From Vigna angularis (Eukaryota > Streptophyta > Magnoliopsida > Fabales > Fabaceae), in assembly GCF_016808095.1 (NCBI RefSeq), contig NC_068975.1, positions 36,106,001-36,170,000 of the forward strand: a DNA stretch of 64,000 nt. Reading direction: 5' to 3'. Below the pieces are notes generated by a model that was not told where the DNA came from, did no database searches, and saw nothing but the letters and a program-made list of their open reading frames with translations. How positions within the stretch are numbered: the first letter of the stretch is position 1; every line of letters starts with the position of its first letter. The position numbers were made by a program, and so were the translations under genes. Positions 51,629-63,159 of this stretch are shown one piece after another.

Positions 51629-52676
51629 GGTTTCTGAAAAGCGCCAAAAAGTTTTTGAAAATTATTCCAAAAATGCCCTCCAAAACAAAATGAATCTTTA
51701 AACAAAATTTAATAAAAACAACCAATGACAGTGAGACACGTGTTGTTGTCAAATTGTTGTCAAAAATCTGTTGTTGAAGAAACGTTTTCCTATTCCAAAA
51801 TCATAGACATCCTTCTCAGCATAACCCTTCACTCCAAGTCTATCAACCAAAAAGAATTTCATCCTCACATGATCTTCAACAGTCTGGTTTAGGAATTTCG
51901 CCTTGCCAAAATTCGAAATTTTTGGCTCAAAGTACTTGTCCAGCAAGACACACTCCGAATCTAAATTGAGGTGGACTATGTTGCATCTTTTGTGGAGCCA
52001 AGATAAACCTCTTGCAATCCCAAGTGCAATGTGAATCCTCTCGGGCCATTCTAATTTTGTTGGTTGATGTCCCTCGTCAGATTGTAACCAATCACTGAGT
52101 CTTCCATTAGAGATGTACTCATACACCAAAACCCTTTCATGTTTCTCTATGCAGAATCCATGCGGTAGAACTATGTTTCTGTGCCTGTGTCTTCTCGGAA
52201 TCATTATTTCAAGTAAGAATTTCCACTTGTACTTATCAGCATCATACAGTCTCTTAACTGCCAGAATACAACTATTTGATACCTTTGCCTTGTACATAAT
52301 CCCTGTCTTTCCTATCCCCAACACGTTATCAATGCAAAAGTAATCGGTTGCCTTGCATAATTCCTTGAAGCTCATTCTAGAAATAAATCTCTCCAACAAT
52401 ATTGATAGCTGTAGATGATGGAATGTAACACTATACATCAGCCCGTATCATGCATGACAGTTAAATTTTGAAGGTAAATATGTAATACATATATATGACT
52501 TTGATATAAGAGACAAACTGCAACTTAGAATTTCTTAATTATAAGAAAAGTGGTGTGATCGAGACAACAGAATAGTGTTTCCAATCTTTGTGGTTTTTTT
52601 TTTAAATAACTTGAACATTTGTTCATTTAATATTTGTGACTTTGTTTGATATCAAATATAGTCGGCTCACACAACT

Positions 52677-52678
<2 letters not shown>

Positions 52679-52715
<37 letters not shown>
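52679..52715. repeat. (AG)n microsatellite at the donor of receptor-kinase intron 1
   Basis: About 18 AG units; on the gene's strand the intron begins GTTCTCTCTC, so the microsatellite directly forms the 5' intron end. Confidence 0.9.
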
Positions 52716-52717
<2 letters not shown>

Positions 52718-53578
52718 CTCTTTGCTTCCTTGCTCATGAAAGGCCAGTGGTAGCAATTCAGCTTCTTGTTCAGTGTTCTGCTTCTTGACTAGGGGATGAA
52801 TAGCGTTACTCCTCCTCTTTTTGAATTCTGTCCAAGGTGCATAATAGTACATGAAAGAAACTAGAACAGAAGTAGCTGAGCAAGCAAAAGCAACAATAAA
52901 ACTATACCAGAACGATCTACCAAACAAGCTCTCATCACAGTTTCCTAGTATTCCCCCACAGAGTCCACTATTATTTGCATAGCTCAAACTCACATTAAGA
53001 TTGTTCACAAAAACAGGCACTGACCCTTCCAACAAGTTATTTGCAACACTGAAATCTCTCAGCCTGGGAAGCAACCCAAGATCTTGTGGGATTTGGCCTG
53101 TTAACCGGTTGCCATCAAGTAGAAGGGTAATTAAGCCTGACAAATTGGCAATACCCTTTGGAATTTCACCAGAGAAATAGTTATTTGAGAGATCAAGTGT
53201 GGTCAGATATGGCAGCTTGGCTGATATATCGTTTGGGATATATCCAGAAAGGTCGTTGTGTGAGAGGATCAGAGTCTGCAACCATATGAAATCTTCGATG
53301 CAACGAGGAAACTGACCCTTCAGCCCCATGTTAGATAGCCATATACCGATTACTCTATCTTCCACATAGTTGCTGCTGCATTCAACACCGCTGAATCTGC
53401 ATATGCCACGCTCGGTGTTGCTCTCGAAATCCCAGCTAGATAAGAGATCAGAAGTGTCCATGTTCTTGATAGTTTGCAAGCAATAGATGTCACTTTCAGC
53501 ACCAAATCTGGCCATAAAGAGACAGAATAATGACCCAAAGAAAACAAGAGGATAATAATTTCTTGAGGTAGGCTTCAT

Positions 53579-54825
53579 TTTTGTAGACACATAGGAGTAC
53601 AACAGAACTAGCAAAATGGACAAATTGAGGCATGGTTCATATTTAAGTTTTCACTTTCTGCAGAAGTTTGCCTCTATTGAAATCTCAAAGATCAAGAATT
53701 AATATCATGACGTGCTTGCCAAAAGCAACATGGGAATAAGTTGCTGTGTATTGTATTTTCCTAGTCATAGCGAAGACTTTCCAAACACCTTGACTCCGTC
53801 AGAATTTCAGTTAATAAACTCATTCATGCATTGAAATTTCCCAGAAGTATATTTGATTTTTCTCATAAACACTATGACTCTAGAACATTAATTAATTATA
53901 CTGCTACATTTTGACATTCTACATTAAAAATGCATAATTAGATGCAGATTTCTCATATGAAAATTATTGATGTCACTGTTTCTGCTTATCCTTTTATTTT
54001 ATTTTTCTAAGTGGTTTTACTAATCCGGATTGTTGGACCAGGTAAGGCTAACCAATCAAACGAGCTTTATACTTACTCGTAGAAATAGCAGTACACTAAA
54101 ATATTTTAATATTTAATTTTTATTCTTTGCTCTCACAATATATTTAAAAGCATTTATATTTTGACACCTTAAAAAAATTTATTATTTTCATATTTTAATC
54201 ATATATTTTCATTTTTTTAATTAAAATATTAATATTTATTGTTACATTATAAAACTAACTTGTGAAATAGGATTTTGTTTGTAAGATGGCATCAAAATAT
54301 AATTTTTCATATTTAAAAGCACTGGCACAACATATTTTTTTTTCATCTCTACTTTTTTTGTACTAATTTGAGATAATTTGCTTTTGAAATTATAAAGATA
54401 ATATAATTTTAAAAAAATATTTGAAGTTCGACAAATTATGTCGTATTGACACAATTTTATAAAAAAAATCTAAATAATTTCATTAAATTTAACTTTAAAA
54501 TCGTATCAAAATACCACCACTTCATTATATGAATAAAACTATATTTGAATAAAATATCCTTACAACAAATTTTGTAGGCATTTATTTAACAAAAATTATA
54601 TGACCATGTTCTCACACTTCTTACTATTATATGTGTATGTGAAGTTATGTGGACTCGGTCTTCCCTGGCCATACCCACAAAAGTAACATATTTATGACTT
54701 TTGGAATAAATCACTTGATTTGATGATAACAAAAGGTCATTTATTTGAATATTAAGTAATTTTTAAATTTTTTAAATGAATTATCAAGGTCTTATTTGAA
54801 TCAAGTGATAACAAAAAGTTGTTTA
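53579..54825. other. Promoter region of the receptor-kinase gene and AT-rich spacer
   Basis: No coding signal. The final 100 bases contain copies of a degenerate repeat (AATCAAGTGATAACAAAAAG) that continues beyond the CACTA element at 56655. Confidence 0.5.
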
Positions 54826-54918
54826 CACTAGTGCAGAAAGGGGCATAGACGTCCGTTCTTTAGGCCTTTTAACGTCCGACCTCCAACGGACGTCTATGCG
54901 GGTGACGTCTATGTACAC

Positions 54919-55083
54919 GTCCGTTGTGTCAGCCCGGACGTCTATATAGACGTCCGCTGTGTCAGGCCGGACGTCTATATGGACGTCCGCTGTGTCCGGC
55001 CGGACGTCTATATGGACGTCTGCTGTGTCAGGCCGGATGTCTATATAGACGTCCGCTGTGACCTCTCGGACGTCTATATACTA
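54919..55083. repeat. Five 33-bp subterminal repeats of the CACTA element
   Basis: Units start at 54919, 54952, 54985, 55018 and 55051. Each carries GTCCGCTGTGTCAGGCCGGA and a palindromic GACGTCTATATAGACGTC type core. Confidence 0.9.
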
Positions 55084-55499
55084 CTGCAGAAAGAGCTTTA
55101 TTAGACGGCTTATTTAGGGTTATTTAGGATTACGGGTTAGGGTTATTTAGGATTACGGGTTTGAACGTTTGTTTGTGCACTGCAACACGTCTGAAGAACA
55201 GATTCAGAACGAAAATGGAAGAAGATGGAGGAGTAAACGACCTAAAAATGTAGGCCAAAAAACGCCGCCCAAGAACACGCAACAAACTGCACCAAAATGC
55301 ACCGAAAACAATTTTTAATCGGTCCAAATGAAAGATATGTCATCACTGAACAATTTAATCGGAACAAAAGTAAGATTAAATGACCCAAAACACATAAAAA
55401 CCAACCTGGAAATGCAAGGCGCAGAGGGAAAGGTTCGCATAACTCCTCGCGGGTTCGCGTTTTGGAGTGTGTATCTTTATTTTAAACGTCTTTTGAACG

Positions 55500-56535
55500 T
55501 CAGTTGTGGCGGGGGCCGGACGTCTATAATATAGTAGACGTCCGGCCCCCTCTAGAACGGACGTTTAAGGGCTGACAGCCAACTACCCTGTCAGCCTCCT
55601 GAACGTCCGTCCTGAAGGGGGACGGACGTCCATATATAATAGACGACCGTCCCCCTTCAGGACGGACGTTCAAGAGGCTGACAGGGTAGTTGAACCCATT
55701 AGCCTCTTGAACGTCCGTCCTGGAGGGGGACGGTCGTCTATTATATATGGACGTCCGTCCCCCTCCAGGACGGACGTTCAAGAGACTGACGGGTTGTACT
55801 ACGCTGTCAGTCTCTTGAACGTCCGTCCTGGAGGGGGACGGACGTCCATATATAATAGACGACCGTCCCCCTCCAGGACGGACGTTCAAGAGGCTGATGG
55901 GTTCAACTACCCTGTTAGCCTCTTGAACGTCCGTCCTGGAGGGGGACGGACGTCCATATATAATAGACGACCGTCCCCCTTCAGGACGGACGTTCAAGAG
56001 GCTGACAGGGTAGTTGAACCCATCAACCTCTTGAACGTCCGTCCTGGAGGGGGACGGTCGTCTATTATATATGGACGTCCGTCCCCCTCCAGGACGGACG
56101 TTCAAGAGACTGACGGGTTGTACTACGCTGTCAGTCTCTTGAACGTCCGTCCTGGAGGGGGACGGACGTCCATATAATAGACGACCGTCCCCCTCCAGGA
56201 CGGACGTTCAAGAGGCTGATGGGTTCAACTACCCTGTTAGCCTCTTGAACGTCCGTCCTGGAGGGGGACGGACGTCCATATATAATAGACGACCGTCCCC
56301 CTCCAGGACGGACGTTCAAGAGGCTGATGGGTTCAACTACCCTGTTAGCCTCTTGAACGTCCGTCCTGGAGGGGGACGGACGTCCATATATAATAGACGA
56401 CCGTCCCCCTCCAGGACGGACGTTCAAGAGGCTGACAGGGTAGTGAACCCATCAGCCTCTTGAACGTCCGTCCTGGAGGGGGACGGACGTCCATATATTA
56501 TAGACGTCCGGCTCCCTCTAGGACGGACGTCTTCT
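55500..56535. repeat. Palindromic 108-bp repeat array of the CACTA element
   Basis: Successive units share GAACGTCCGTCCTGGAGGGG and its complement around an AT-rich centre (ATATATAATAGACG), with a verified 108-bp step from 55706 to 55814. Because each unit is an inverted repeat, both strands are open over long distances and encode nearly the same peptide; this is not evidence of a protein. Confidence 0.9.
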
Positions 56536-56640
56536 TACTCAATTATTTACGTTTATGCCACCGGTCAATTATTTACGTTGGAGTTTTCGTGAACGGACGT
56601 CTATGGGGTGACGTTAAAGATCAATTCTGCACTAGTGTTA

Positions 56641-59159
56641 TTTGAAAATTTCTAAATCAAGTGATAACAAAAAGTCATTTATTTGATTTTTTTTTAAAAT
56701 CAAGTGATAAAATTAAAATTAAAGAAAAATATTAATGATGAAAAAGTTATAATTTGAGTTTATATATTTTTAATTTTATTTAAATCTATATAACTAAACA
56801 TTAAAAAATTATAATTTTATTTAAATTTATTTTTAAAAAACTTGATTTATTTTAATTAATATTTTATAATATAATTTTACTTTGATTATATTTTAAAACT
56901 AATTTATTATTTGGGATTTCATTTTAAACAATGATTTAATTTCAAGTTTTCAAATTTTTATGTATAAGTAAAACAATTTGTAGATAATTTGAAGGAAAAC
57001 ACCGGACAATAACTAGTTGATGTTTCTAGACAAGCTGTAATAATCCGATATGTACACTAATTCATTTTGATTTAAACAAAATTCACTGAACAGCACGATG
57101 ATAAATATAAAAAAAAAATTGTATTTTGACATTCAATTTTTTTTTTACTTGATATATTTTTCATTTCTCTTTTTTATTTTTACAAATTTAAAAAATTATT
57201 TTTTTATGATTATTTTATAAATAAACTCGTCTTTCAGGAATTGAATCTCCATGAAGAATTTTTATATTGATTAGATATGGGATATGGTCTGGTGTTGATT
57301 AAGTATTAGTATTAGTAATACTTTATTTTTTTACAATTAGACATGAGTAAGTATATATCTATCTGACTTATTTTTCTTTAGCTACACAATTTTTTTTTTC
57401 TAATTATTTGACTTATTTTATACATAAAATTCACTCACATCTCTAAGGATATTTTTCATTTTATTATAAATTTTGTACATTTATATTCCAGTCAATCAAA
57501 TAATTTTTATGTTTTAATTGAATATCTATATATTTTTTAATACTTTTATTTATTTTTTTCACATAAAAATATTTGACTATTAATTTCAAGTACTTAACAT
57601 AAATATTTCATTTAGTAGATAATATAAAAAACATATTATTCTATTTGATCCTTAATTTTTTATCTCATTTGAAGAATTTTTGTTTTAACGAAACTGTTTT
57701 TATAGTGTCTCAATAATGCAATCAGTTTGTTAAAAAAAAATTCATCTTATCATATCTTTAAATTTTTATTTTTATTTTTATTTATGCAATTTCATTGAAT
57801 AATATATCAAATTATTTTTGAGGTATATATTTTTGTACTTATTTTAATATTTTTATTTATTTATTTTTATCATATAAAATATTATTTTGATGACTATTTT
57901 CATATAATTATTTTCTTTAACTCATTATCATAAGTTTTTACCATAGTTATAAAAAGACATTTTTATTTATTATAATATAATAATTTAATGATATTGTATT
58001 TATTATTATCTAATATAAATTAAAGTTTGAAAAATCATATTCTATACTAATTGTAATTATTATCAATTTTTTTTGTTTTTCTTATAATTTTATTGAAATG
58101 TTGTAATATAATTTTTATTAGCGTATAAAAAAATATTTCATTAGAATTCTGAAAAATAAAGTAAGAAACATTTAAAATATTTCTAAATTTCAATATTTGT
58201 TTTTTATAATGTTTTAAAAATATTTTTTAATTTTTATCAATTTGTTTTTCAGTAAGTTAATATATGTTTTGGTTCTTCTGAAATTTATTTGATATTTTAA
58301 TTTAGAAGTTATATAATTATAATTATAATTATTTTTAAAATATTTGATATCAAAAAATAATAATACATTTTTTTAATATTAAATATTTTGTAATTCATAT
58401 TTTTTTATCGTGATTTTTATTTTTTTTATAAAATTTAATTAAGTAAAACGATAGAAGATATATTACGAACATGGATATGGATACGATATACACGTATAAT
58501 CCAATAAAGATAAAAAATAATTTTTTTCTTTAAAAGTAAATATAAAATAATGAAATTCATTTTCGTCTTATTAAACAGAAGCCGCCTCGTCACTGCCTCA
58601 ATAAGTGGCTTATGTTTCTTTCAATCTTAAATTTGATATGATATTGTTTTAGAATTTATTATTATATTTAAGATATTGTTCATTTTATAAGATATTATTA
58701 TGTTTCTCTATATAATAATAATATTCTTATTATTATTTCAATTTAAATAAAAATGGACAAAAATAAGCAAAGACATTTCTCAGTTATAGTGGAACCACGT
58801 AAGCACCACAAGAAATGTTTATTTTGTTTTTAAAAACACCTAGTAGGCAGAAAGCTACAAGTCTACACGGTTGTAAAAGGTAAATTACAAATAGACATAT
58901 TTTTTTACTTTTTTTCATAGCATCACATTGTATTTATATATATTTTTTTTACTGTTTTATCTCTCCTCATCTCAAAATGTCGTGGATCTTTGAAATTTTC
59001 CCTTTATATTATTGATAAAAAAGATATGAATTATATTTCTTATTTTACATATATATAATTGTTTAAAATAATATATAAACGAAATATAAATATAAATATA
59101 TGAACATAAATGCACATATATAAACCGAAAATAAATTAAATCCAATATTCTCTCAAGTT
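56641..59159. other. AT-rich intergenic DNA
   Basis: The first 70 bases continue the degenerate GATAACAAAAAG repeat. The rest is very AT-rich with no gene or repeat I can name. Confidence 0.5.
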
Positions 59160-60095
59160 GCAGCATATATATCCTTAATACTCAGCTTGGACAATAAAGA
59201 TTGAAATTGTGCTGAATGCAAAAGCTTTAATATGAATGTCTGCAAGAAGTTATGCTGAGGTAGGAATGGACATGAGCTTAATTACACCAGCTTGAACTTT
59301 ATTTCTTATGAGATGACAATCAATTTCAATATGCTTTGTCCTTTCATGCATGGTTGGATTCTGTGCAATTTGTATAGCAGATTGATTGTCACAAAACAGA
59401 GGAACTGGTTGTGGTAGACGTTGTTTCAAATCATGGAGCAAATACAGAAGCCATTGAATTTCACATGTTGTGGAAGATAAAGCTCTATATTTTGCTTCGG
59501 TTGATGATCTAGATATAATACCTTGCTTCTTGGATTTCCAACTGATTAATGATGCACCATAGAACACATTAAAACCAGTAACAAACCTTATAGTGTCAGG
59601 GCAAGCAGCCCAATCAGAATCACTAAAAGCCTTGAGAGCATGTTCTGTGTTGGAGGGAAAGAATAATCCTTGTCCTGGATTGTTCTTGATATATCTCAGG
59701 ATTCTTATTGCTGCTGTATAGTGATCTTCTAAAGGATTGAAAAGAAATTGACTGAGAGTACTAACAGCCAAACATAAATATGGTCTTGTGTTGGTTAGAT
59801 ATAGTAACCTGCCAAGAAGTCTTCTATAGGCCTGCACATCTGAATAGGGTTTCCCTTCTGTTTTGGAAAATTTTGTGCCTGGCTGCATGGGAGTAGAAAC
59901 AGGTTAACATCCCAACAATCCTACATCTTCTAGTAACTCTAGAGCATACTTCCTTTGTGACAAATTAATGCCCTGTTGAGATCTTGCAATTTCTAAGCCC
60001 AGAAAATACTTGAGTTGGCCTAAGTCTTTAATCTTGAACTTTGCATTCAATAGAGCCTTCACAGTTTGGATTTCTTGGATTGACTCTGCCGCTGC
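59160..60095 (-). mobile_element. Ty1/copia retrotransposon remnant, pol 3' part
   Basis: The minus strand encodes the end of reverse transcriptase and the RNase H region. Landmarks are [55 protein letters not shown] (the SSTEAEY-like motif) and HIEIDCHLIRNKV. In-frame stops lie near 59905 (LLGC-stop-PVSTPM) and at 59250 (PTSA-stop-LLADI). Copia C-terminal sequence is recognisable to about 59160. No LTR was identified. The remnant is inactive and abuts gag sequence in opposite orientation. Confidence 0.88.
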
Positions 60096-60910
60096 GGCAC
60101 AGGATCTCAAAGATCGTTTCTCCCAAGGTGATTCTGTTCGAATTTCACAATTGCATCAATATCTTTATTCAATGCATCAATCTGACCTAAGTGTTACTGT
60201 ATATTACACTAAAATAAAGATTTTCTGGGATGAACTTTGCAATTTTCTCCCTATTCCTAAATGCCAATCTTCTGCTTCTTTGTTGTGTTGTTTCTAAGAC
60301 AATGAAGGAATATGGTGAAAATGATTGTGTTCTTTGTTTTCTCAGAGGCTTGAATGATAATTACTCTGTTGTTCGCTCTCAGATCCTTCTCATGGATCCC
60401 TTGTCTTCTTTACCCAAAATTTTTTCGATGATAATTCAACATGAGCGACAATTACAATCAGGAATTCTTTCTCAACCTCCAGTCATGGCGTCAAAAGTTT
60501 CTCAATCTAAACCTTCTTTTTCTACCTTCAATGGCAGAGGTAAACCCTATCCTGCCAATGATTATGGCTGGGGAAGATCTTCATATCAAGGTTCTCAGGC
60601 TCGTTATCAAGGTTCTCAGACTTGTTCCTCAAGGGGAAGGTTTGGTGCACCTCGACAATGCACTCACTGTGGCAGGACAAACCACACCATTGATACTTGC
60701 TTTCTAATACATGGATTACCACCTGATCTCAAATCCAAAAGAGTTCACAATGTTACAACAGATTCTTCTACAGTAGTTCCTTCTTATAATAATTCTCCGA
60801 CACAGTCACATTCCTCAACTCTAGGACTTTCTCAAGAGCAAATTCATGGTCTATTGACACTTCTTCCTCAATCTAATTCCACATTCTACCAATCTTGTGA
60901 ATTCATGTAA
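60096..60910 (+). mobile_element. Ty1/copia retrotransposon remnant, gag part
   Basis: The plus strand reads [19 protein letters not shown] and KIFWDELCNF, then shifts frame near 60270-60300 and continues with CFLRGLNDNYSVVRSQILLM and a CCHC zinc knuckle CTHCGRTNHTIDTC (C-x2-C-x4-H-x4-C). It ends at 60910. It lies head-to-head with the pol remnant, so the element was rearranged by inversion or two nested copies were fused. No intact protein remains. Confidence 0.85.
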
Positions 60911-61919
60911 TAGTATATGATTGGTTCATTTCAAATATTTTTTTTAATTTAAACAAAATAAATAAAATAATGATACATAATCAATTGTCAAAAAATTATT
61001 ATAAAAAGTTATCAAAATTCATATTCTTGTCTATATATCTAAAGTCTATGATATTCCATTAATTTGTACACCTCAAAAAAGACTAAAGCTAAGATTCCTT
61101 TAGTTTTATTTTTATATCTAGTATTTTTATTTTCACTGTGTATACGAAGGACTTGTAACAAATAATAAATCTCCATATTTTATATTGAAAAAATATATTT
61201 TAACATAGATTTTTTAATAATAGTTTGATATAGTATATTTATTACTTTTTTATTGGTTCATTATTTTTTTTTGATATTTTCTAAATTTAATAAAAAATGA
61301 TAGTATGCCGTGTTAAAATTTTGTAAAGGAATATATATTAACATATATTATCCTATTTTATATTGATTATAAATGAAGAAGAACATGAAACTTATGGGCT
61401 TTCAACACAAAAAGAGATATTGGATCAGAGAGTGTATTGCTTATTCCAATTGACAGTCTTAGATTTACCTACAACATCTTAATAATTGGTTCAAAGAGAT
61501 GGAATAATATTTAGGACCAGAATATTTTAATAACACTTTAATTTTATAAAATCACCATATAATGTAGAACATATATATATTATTGAAACTTTTTGTATAT
61601 TTATTATTATTATCTAAATATAAATCTTTTTCACTTTCTTTATAAATACAAAAAAATATTTATTTTGACCATTTTACTTTTACTATCAAATGGTATCGAA
61701 GATTTTTTTTTTCTTTCTAAAATCAACTATAGACACACAGTGATTAAAAGTTATAAAGTAAACAACATTTTATTATAATTTCAACACAAGTTACTACATG
61801 AATTTACTAAGGTGGAGACCTAAATTCATGCAGGATGCAGAACTTGCATGCTATAGTGATTTATTGGAAATATAGAAGCAGTGGAAAGTGGTAGCCGGTA
61901 CATTTAGAGAAGTAAATGA
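60911..61919. other. AT-rich intergenic DNA and PR-1 3' flank
   Basis: No coding or structured feature recognised. Confidence 0.5.
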
Positions 61920-62411
61920 TTAATAGGGTCTTCTACCAACATAGTTGCCAGGGGGATCATAGTTGCAACCGATGAAAGTGCCTCCATTGTTGCATCTTAC
62001 TTTAGCACATCCAACGCGTACGGAGTTCCTCCAAACAACCTGAGTGTAGTGTCTGCACTCTCCACCAACACAAGAGTTGGAATTGTAATCATACTTTGAT
62101 TTCTCATTCACCCACAATTTCACAGCATCCTTCCCACTTAGGTCACCGCTGCTTCCTGCAAGATTCTCCCCATATTTCCCACCACCACCAGAGTGGATCA
62201 GTTTACAGTCACCTCTGCGTTGATTGGCGTAGTTTTGTGCGAAAGCAGCAACTGTGCTGTCCCAAACAATGTTTGCAACACCAACCCGTGACCTTGCAGC
62301 GTTGTGTTCGTTCAAGTAGTCAGCTTGTGAGTTTTGAGCGTAGGCTACATCAGCCACACTCACAAACCCTAACACACACAACATCCCAAATGAAATCTTC
62401 CACAACTCCAT
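61920..62411 (-). CDS. PR1: Pathogenesis-related protein 1 (CAP superfamily)
   Basis: Intronless, 163 residues, complete. A signal peptide of about 25 residues ends at VAYA|QNS. The CAP domain motifs are all present: [23 protein letters not shown] and [11 protein letters not shown], with six cysteines in the mature part (three disulfides). The C-terminal 11 residues after [15 protein letters not shown], match the CAPE1 immune peptide pattern PxGNYxGxxPY. The protein is secreted to the apoplast; PR-1 binds sterols and is a salicylate-response marker. Whether this copy is inducible cannot be read from the short promoter. A TATA box lies 36-43 bases upstream, implying a very short leader. Confidence 0.96.
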   Translation of the reverse strand: MELWKISFGMLCVLGFVSVADVAYAQNSQADYLNEHNAARSRVGVANIVWDSTVAAFAQNYANQRRGDCKLIHSGGGGKYGENLAGSSGDLSGKDAVKLWVNEKSKYDYNSNSCVGGECRHYTQVVWRNSVRVGCAKVRCNNGGTFIGCNYDPPGNYVGRRPY

Positions 62412-62446
62412 TTTATTTGATGAATCTGGTTGGAGCTCTTGTCAGG

Positions 62447-62454
62447 TATTTATA
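62447..62454 (-). promoter_or_regulatory. TATA box of the PR-1 gene
   Basis: TATAAATA on the minus strand, about 40 bases before the ATG. Confidence 0.65.
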
Positions 62455-63159
62455 GGGTTTTAACCGACAATATTTTGTGTAAGCAAACATATATATGGTA
62501 GAATTTTCAAAATGGAAATGCGTGCTTGACTAAGAAACCGTAGTATTACTTGCTGCTGAGGTTGCGGTCTATCTTTTAAATATGTTAATTGGAAAATTTT
62601 GGATGTTCCAAAATATCCAAAAAGAAGTTTCAAACACTAATATTTCACAAAGAAGCTGAGGATAGAAATGTAAAGAAGCTGATTTCGCACGAAGGTTGTT
62701 TTTTAGTATGACACGTTCTCAATTGAAATTAGGTTCCGATTAAGTCAACAATGTTTAATTAGTGTATGCTTTAGTGGTGTTGAGTCTATATACTACTTCC
62801 ACAACTTTCATTAAACATGCGTTAGGAGGACGAAGCTTTGTATTTTGTATGTAGTTTTTCTATTACCTTTTGTTGTGGCTATATGTAACTAAAATTTTCA
62901 TTAAAATTTCTTTATCAGAGTATTTATTACATTTTATATAGCATATTTTTTATGAGACATAAATTTGACCGAGCAAAACTTTTCATAATTATTTAACTGC
63001 ATTACCATTTTTTTTTTAAAATGTGATTTTTCCCTTACTAAAAACAAAAAAGATTATCTAAATCTTAAGTTTTTGTCGTCTATACGTACCTATTATTAGA
63101 CGAGTCCGCATTTTTCGTCTAAATAAAATTGGAATATTAGTTTATTTCATATTATAAGA
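62455..63159. other. PR-1 promoter region
   Basis: A moderately AT-rich upstream region; I did not identify a definite W-box or TGA cluster by eye. Confidence 0.4.

Larger units (their letters stand above)
48051..51790. mobile_element. 3.7-kb MULE-like element inserted in the receptor-kinase exon
   Basis: A perfect 9-bp target duplication TATTCCAAA flanks it (48042-48050 and 51791-51799). The ends are inverted repeats of about 70-90 bp: left GGATCGCGATATTCTAACAA and right, inverted, GGAAAACGTTTCTTCAACAA. They share downstream blocks TTTTGACAA, ATTTGACAAC and ACGTGTC. No transposase is recognised. The interior has a pyrimidine-rich block, exon-like scraps (48900-48999), a 704-bp tandem array and a purine-rich right part. 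The end sequence differs from the GGGTGTTGCTCC family. Confidence 0.88.
47721..53578 (-). pseudogene. BIR-type LRR receptor-like pseudokinase gene, split by a transposon
   Basis: Exon 1 (53578-52718, 287 residues) has a signal peptide, about four LRRs (for example LTTLDLSNNYFSGEIP) and a TM helix (223-246). Exon 2 starts at 52408 after acceptor CATCTACAG and runs to 51791. There a 3,740-bp transposon interrupts the kinase domain; the remaining 106 codons lie at 48041-47721. The host pieces are in the same frame and together match the roughly 600-residue family length. The phosphate-binding lysine is present (AVKRL, Lys339), but HRD is HLN (433-435) and DFG is NFG (453-455), so it is a predicted pseudokinase. 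Relatives (BIR1-4, At5g48380 group) regulate BAK1-dependent immunity. Read-through into the insertion meets a stop 14 codons later. Confidence 0.88.
54826..56637. mobile_element. Non-autonomous CACTA (En/Spm-type) transposon
   Basis: An 1,812-bp element starting CACTAGTGCAGAAAGGGG and ending in the inverted TTCTGCACTAGTG, flanked by a 3-bp TTA duplication (54823-54825 and 56638-56640). These are the diagnostic CACTA end and target size. Subterminal arrays of ACGTCCG-containing units fill both sides, as expected for transposase-binding repeats. No transposase gene is present. A GC-richer internal segment (about 55170-55470) has no identified origin. Confidence 0.92.

Noticed and set aside
55524..56645. 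Repeat-protein coding regions of up to 193 residues on both strands
   Set aside because: They arise from inverted repeats of the CACTA element; the same peptide appears on both strands and there is no promoter or family similarity.
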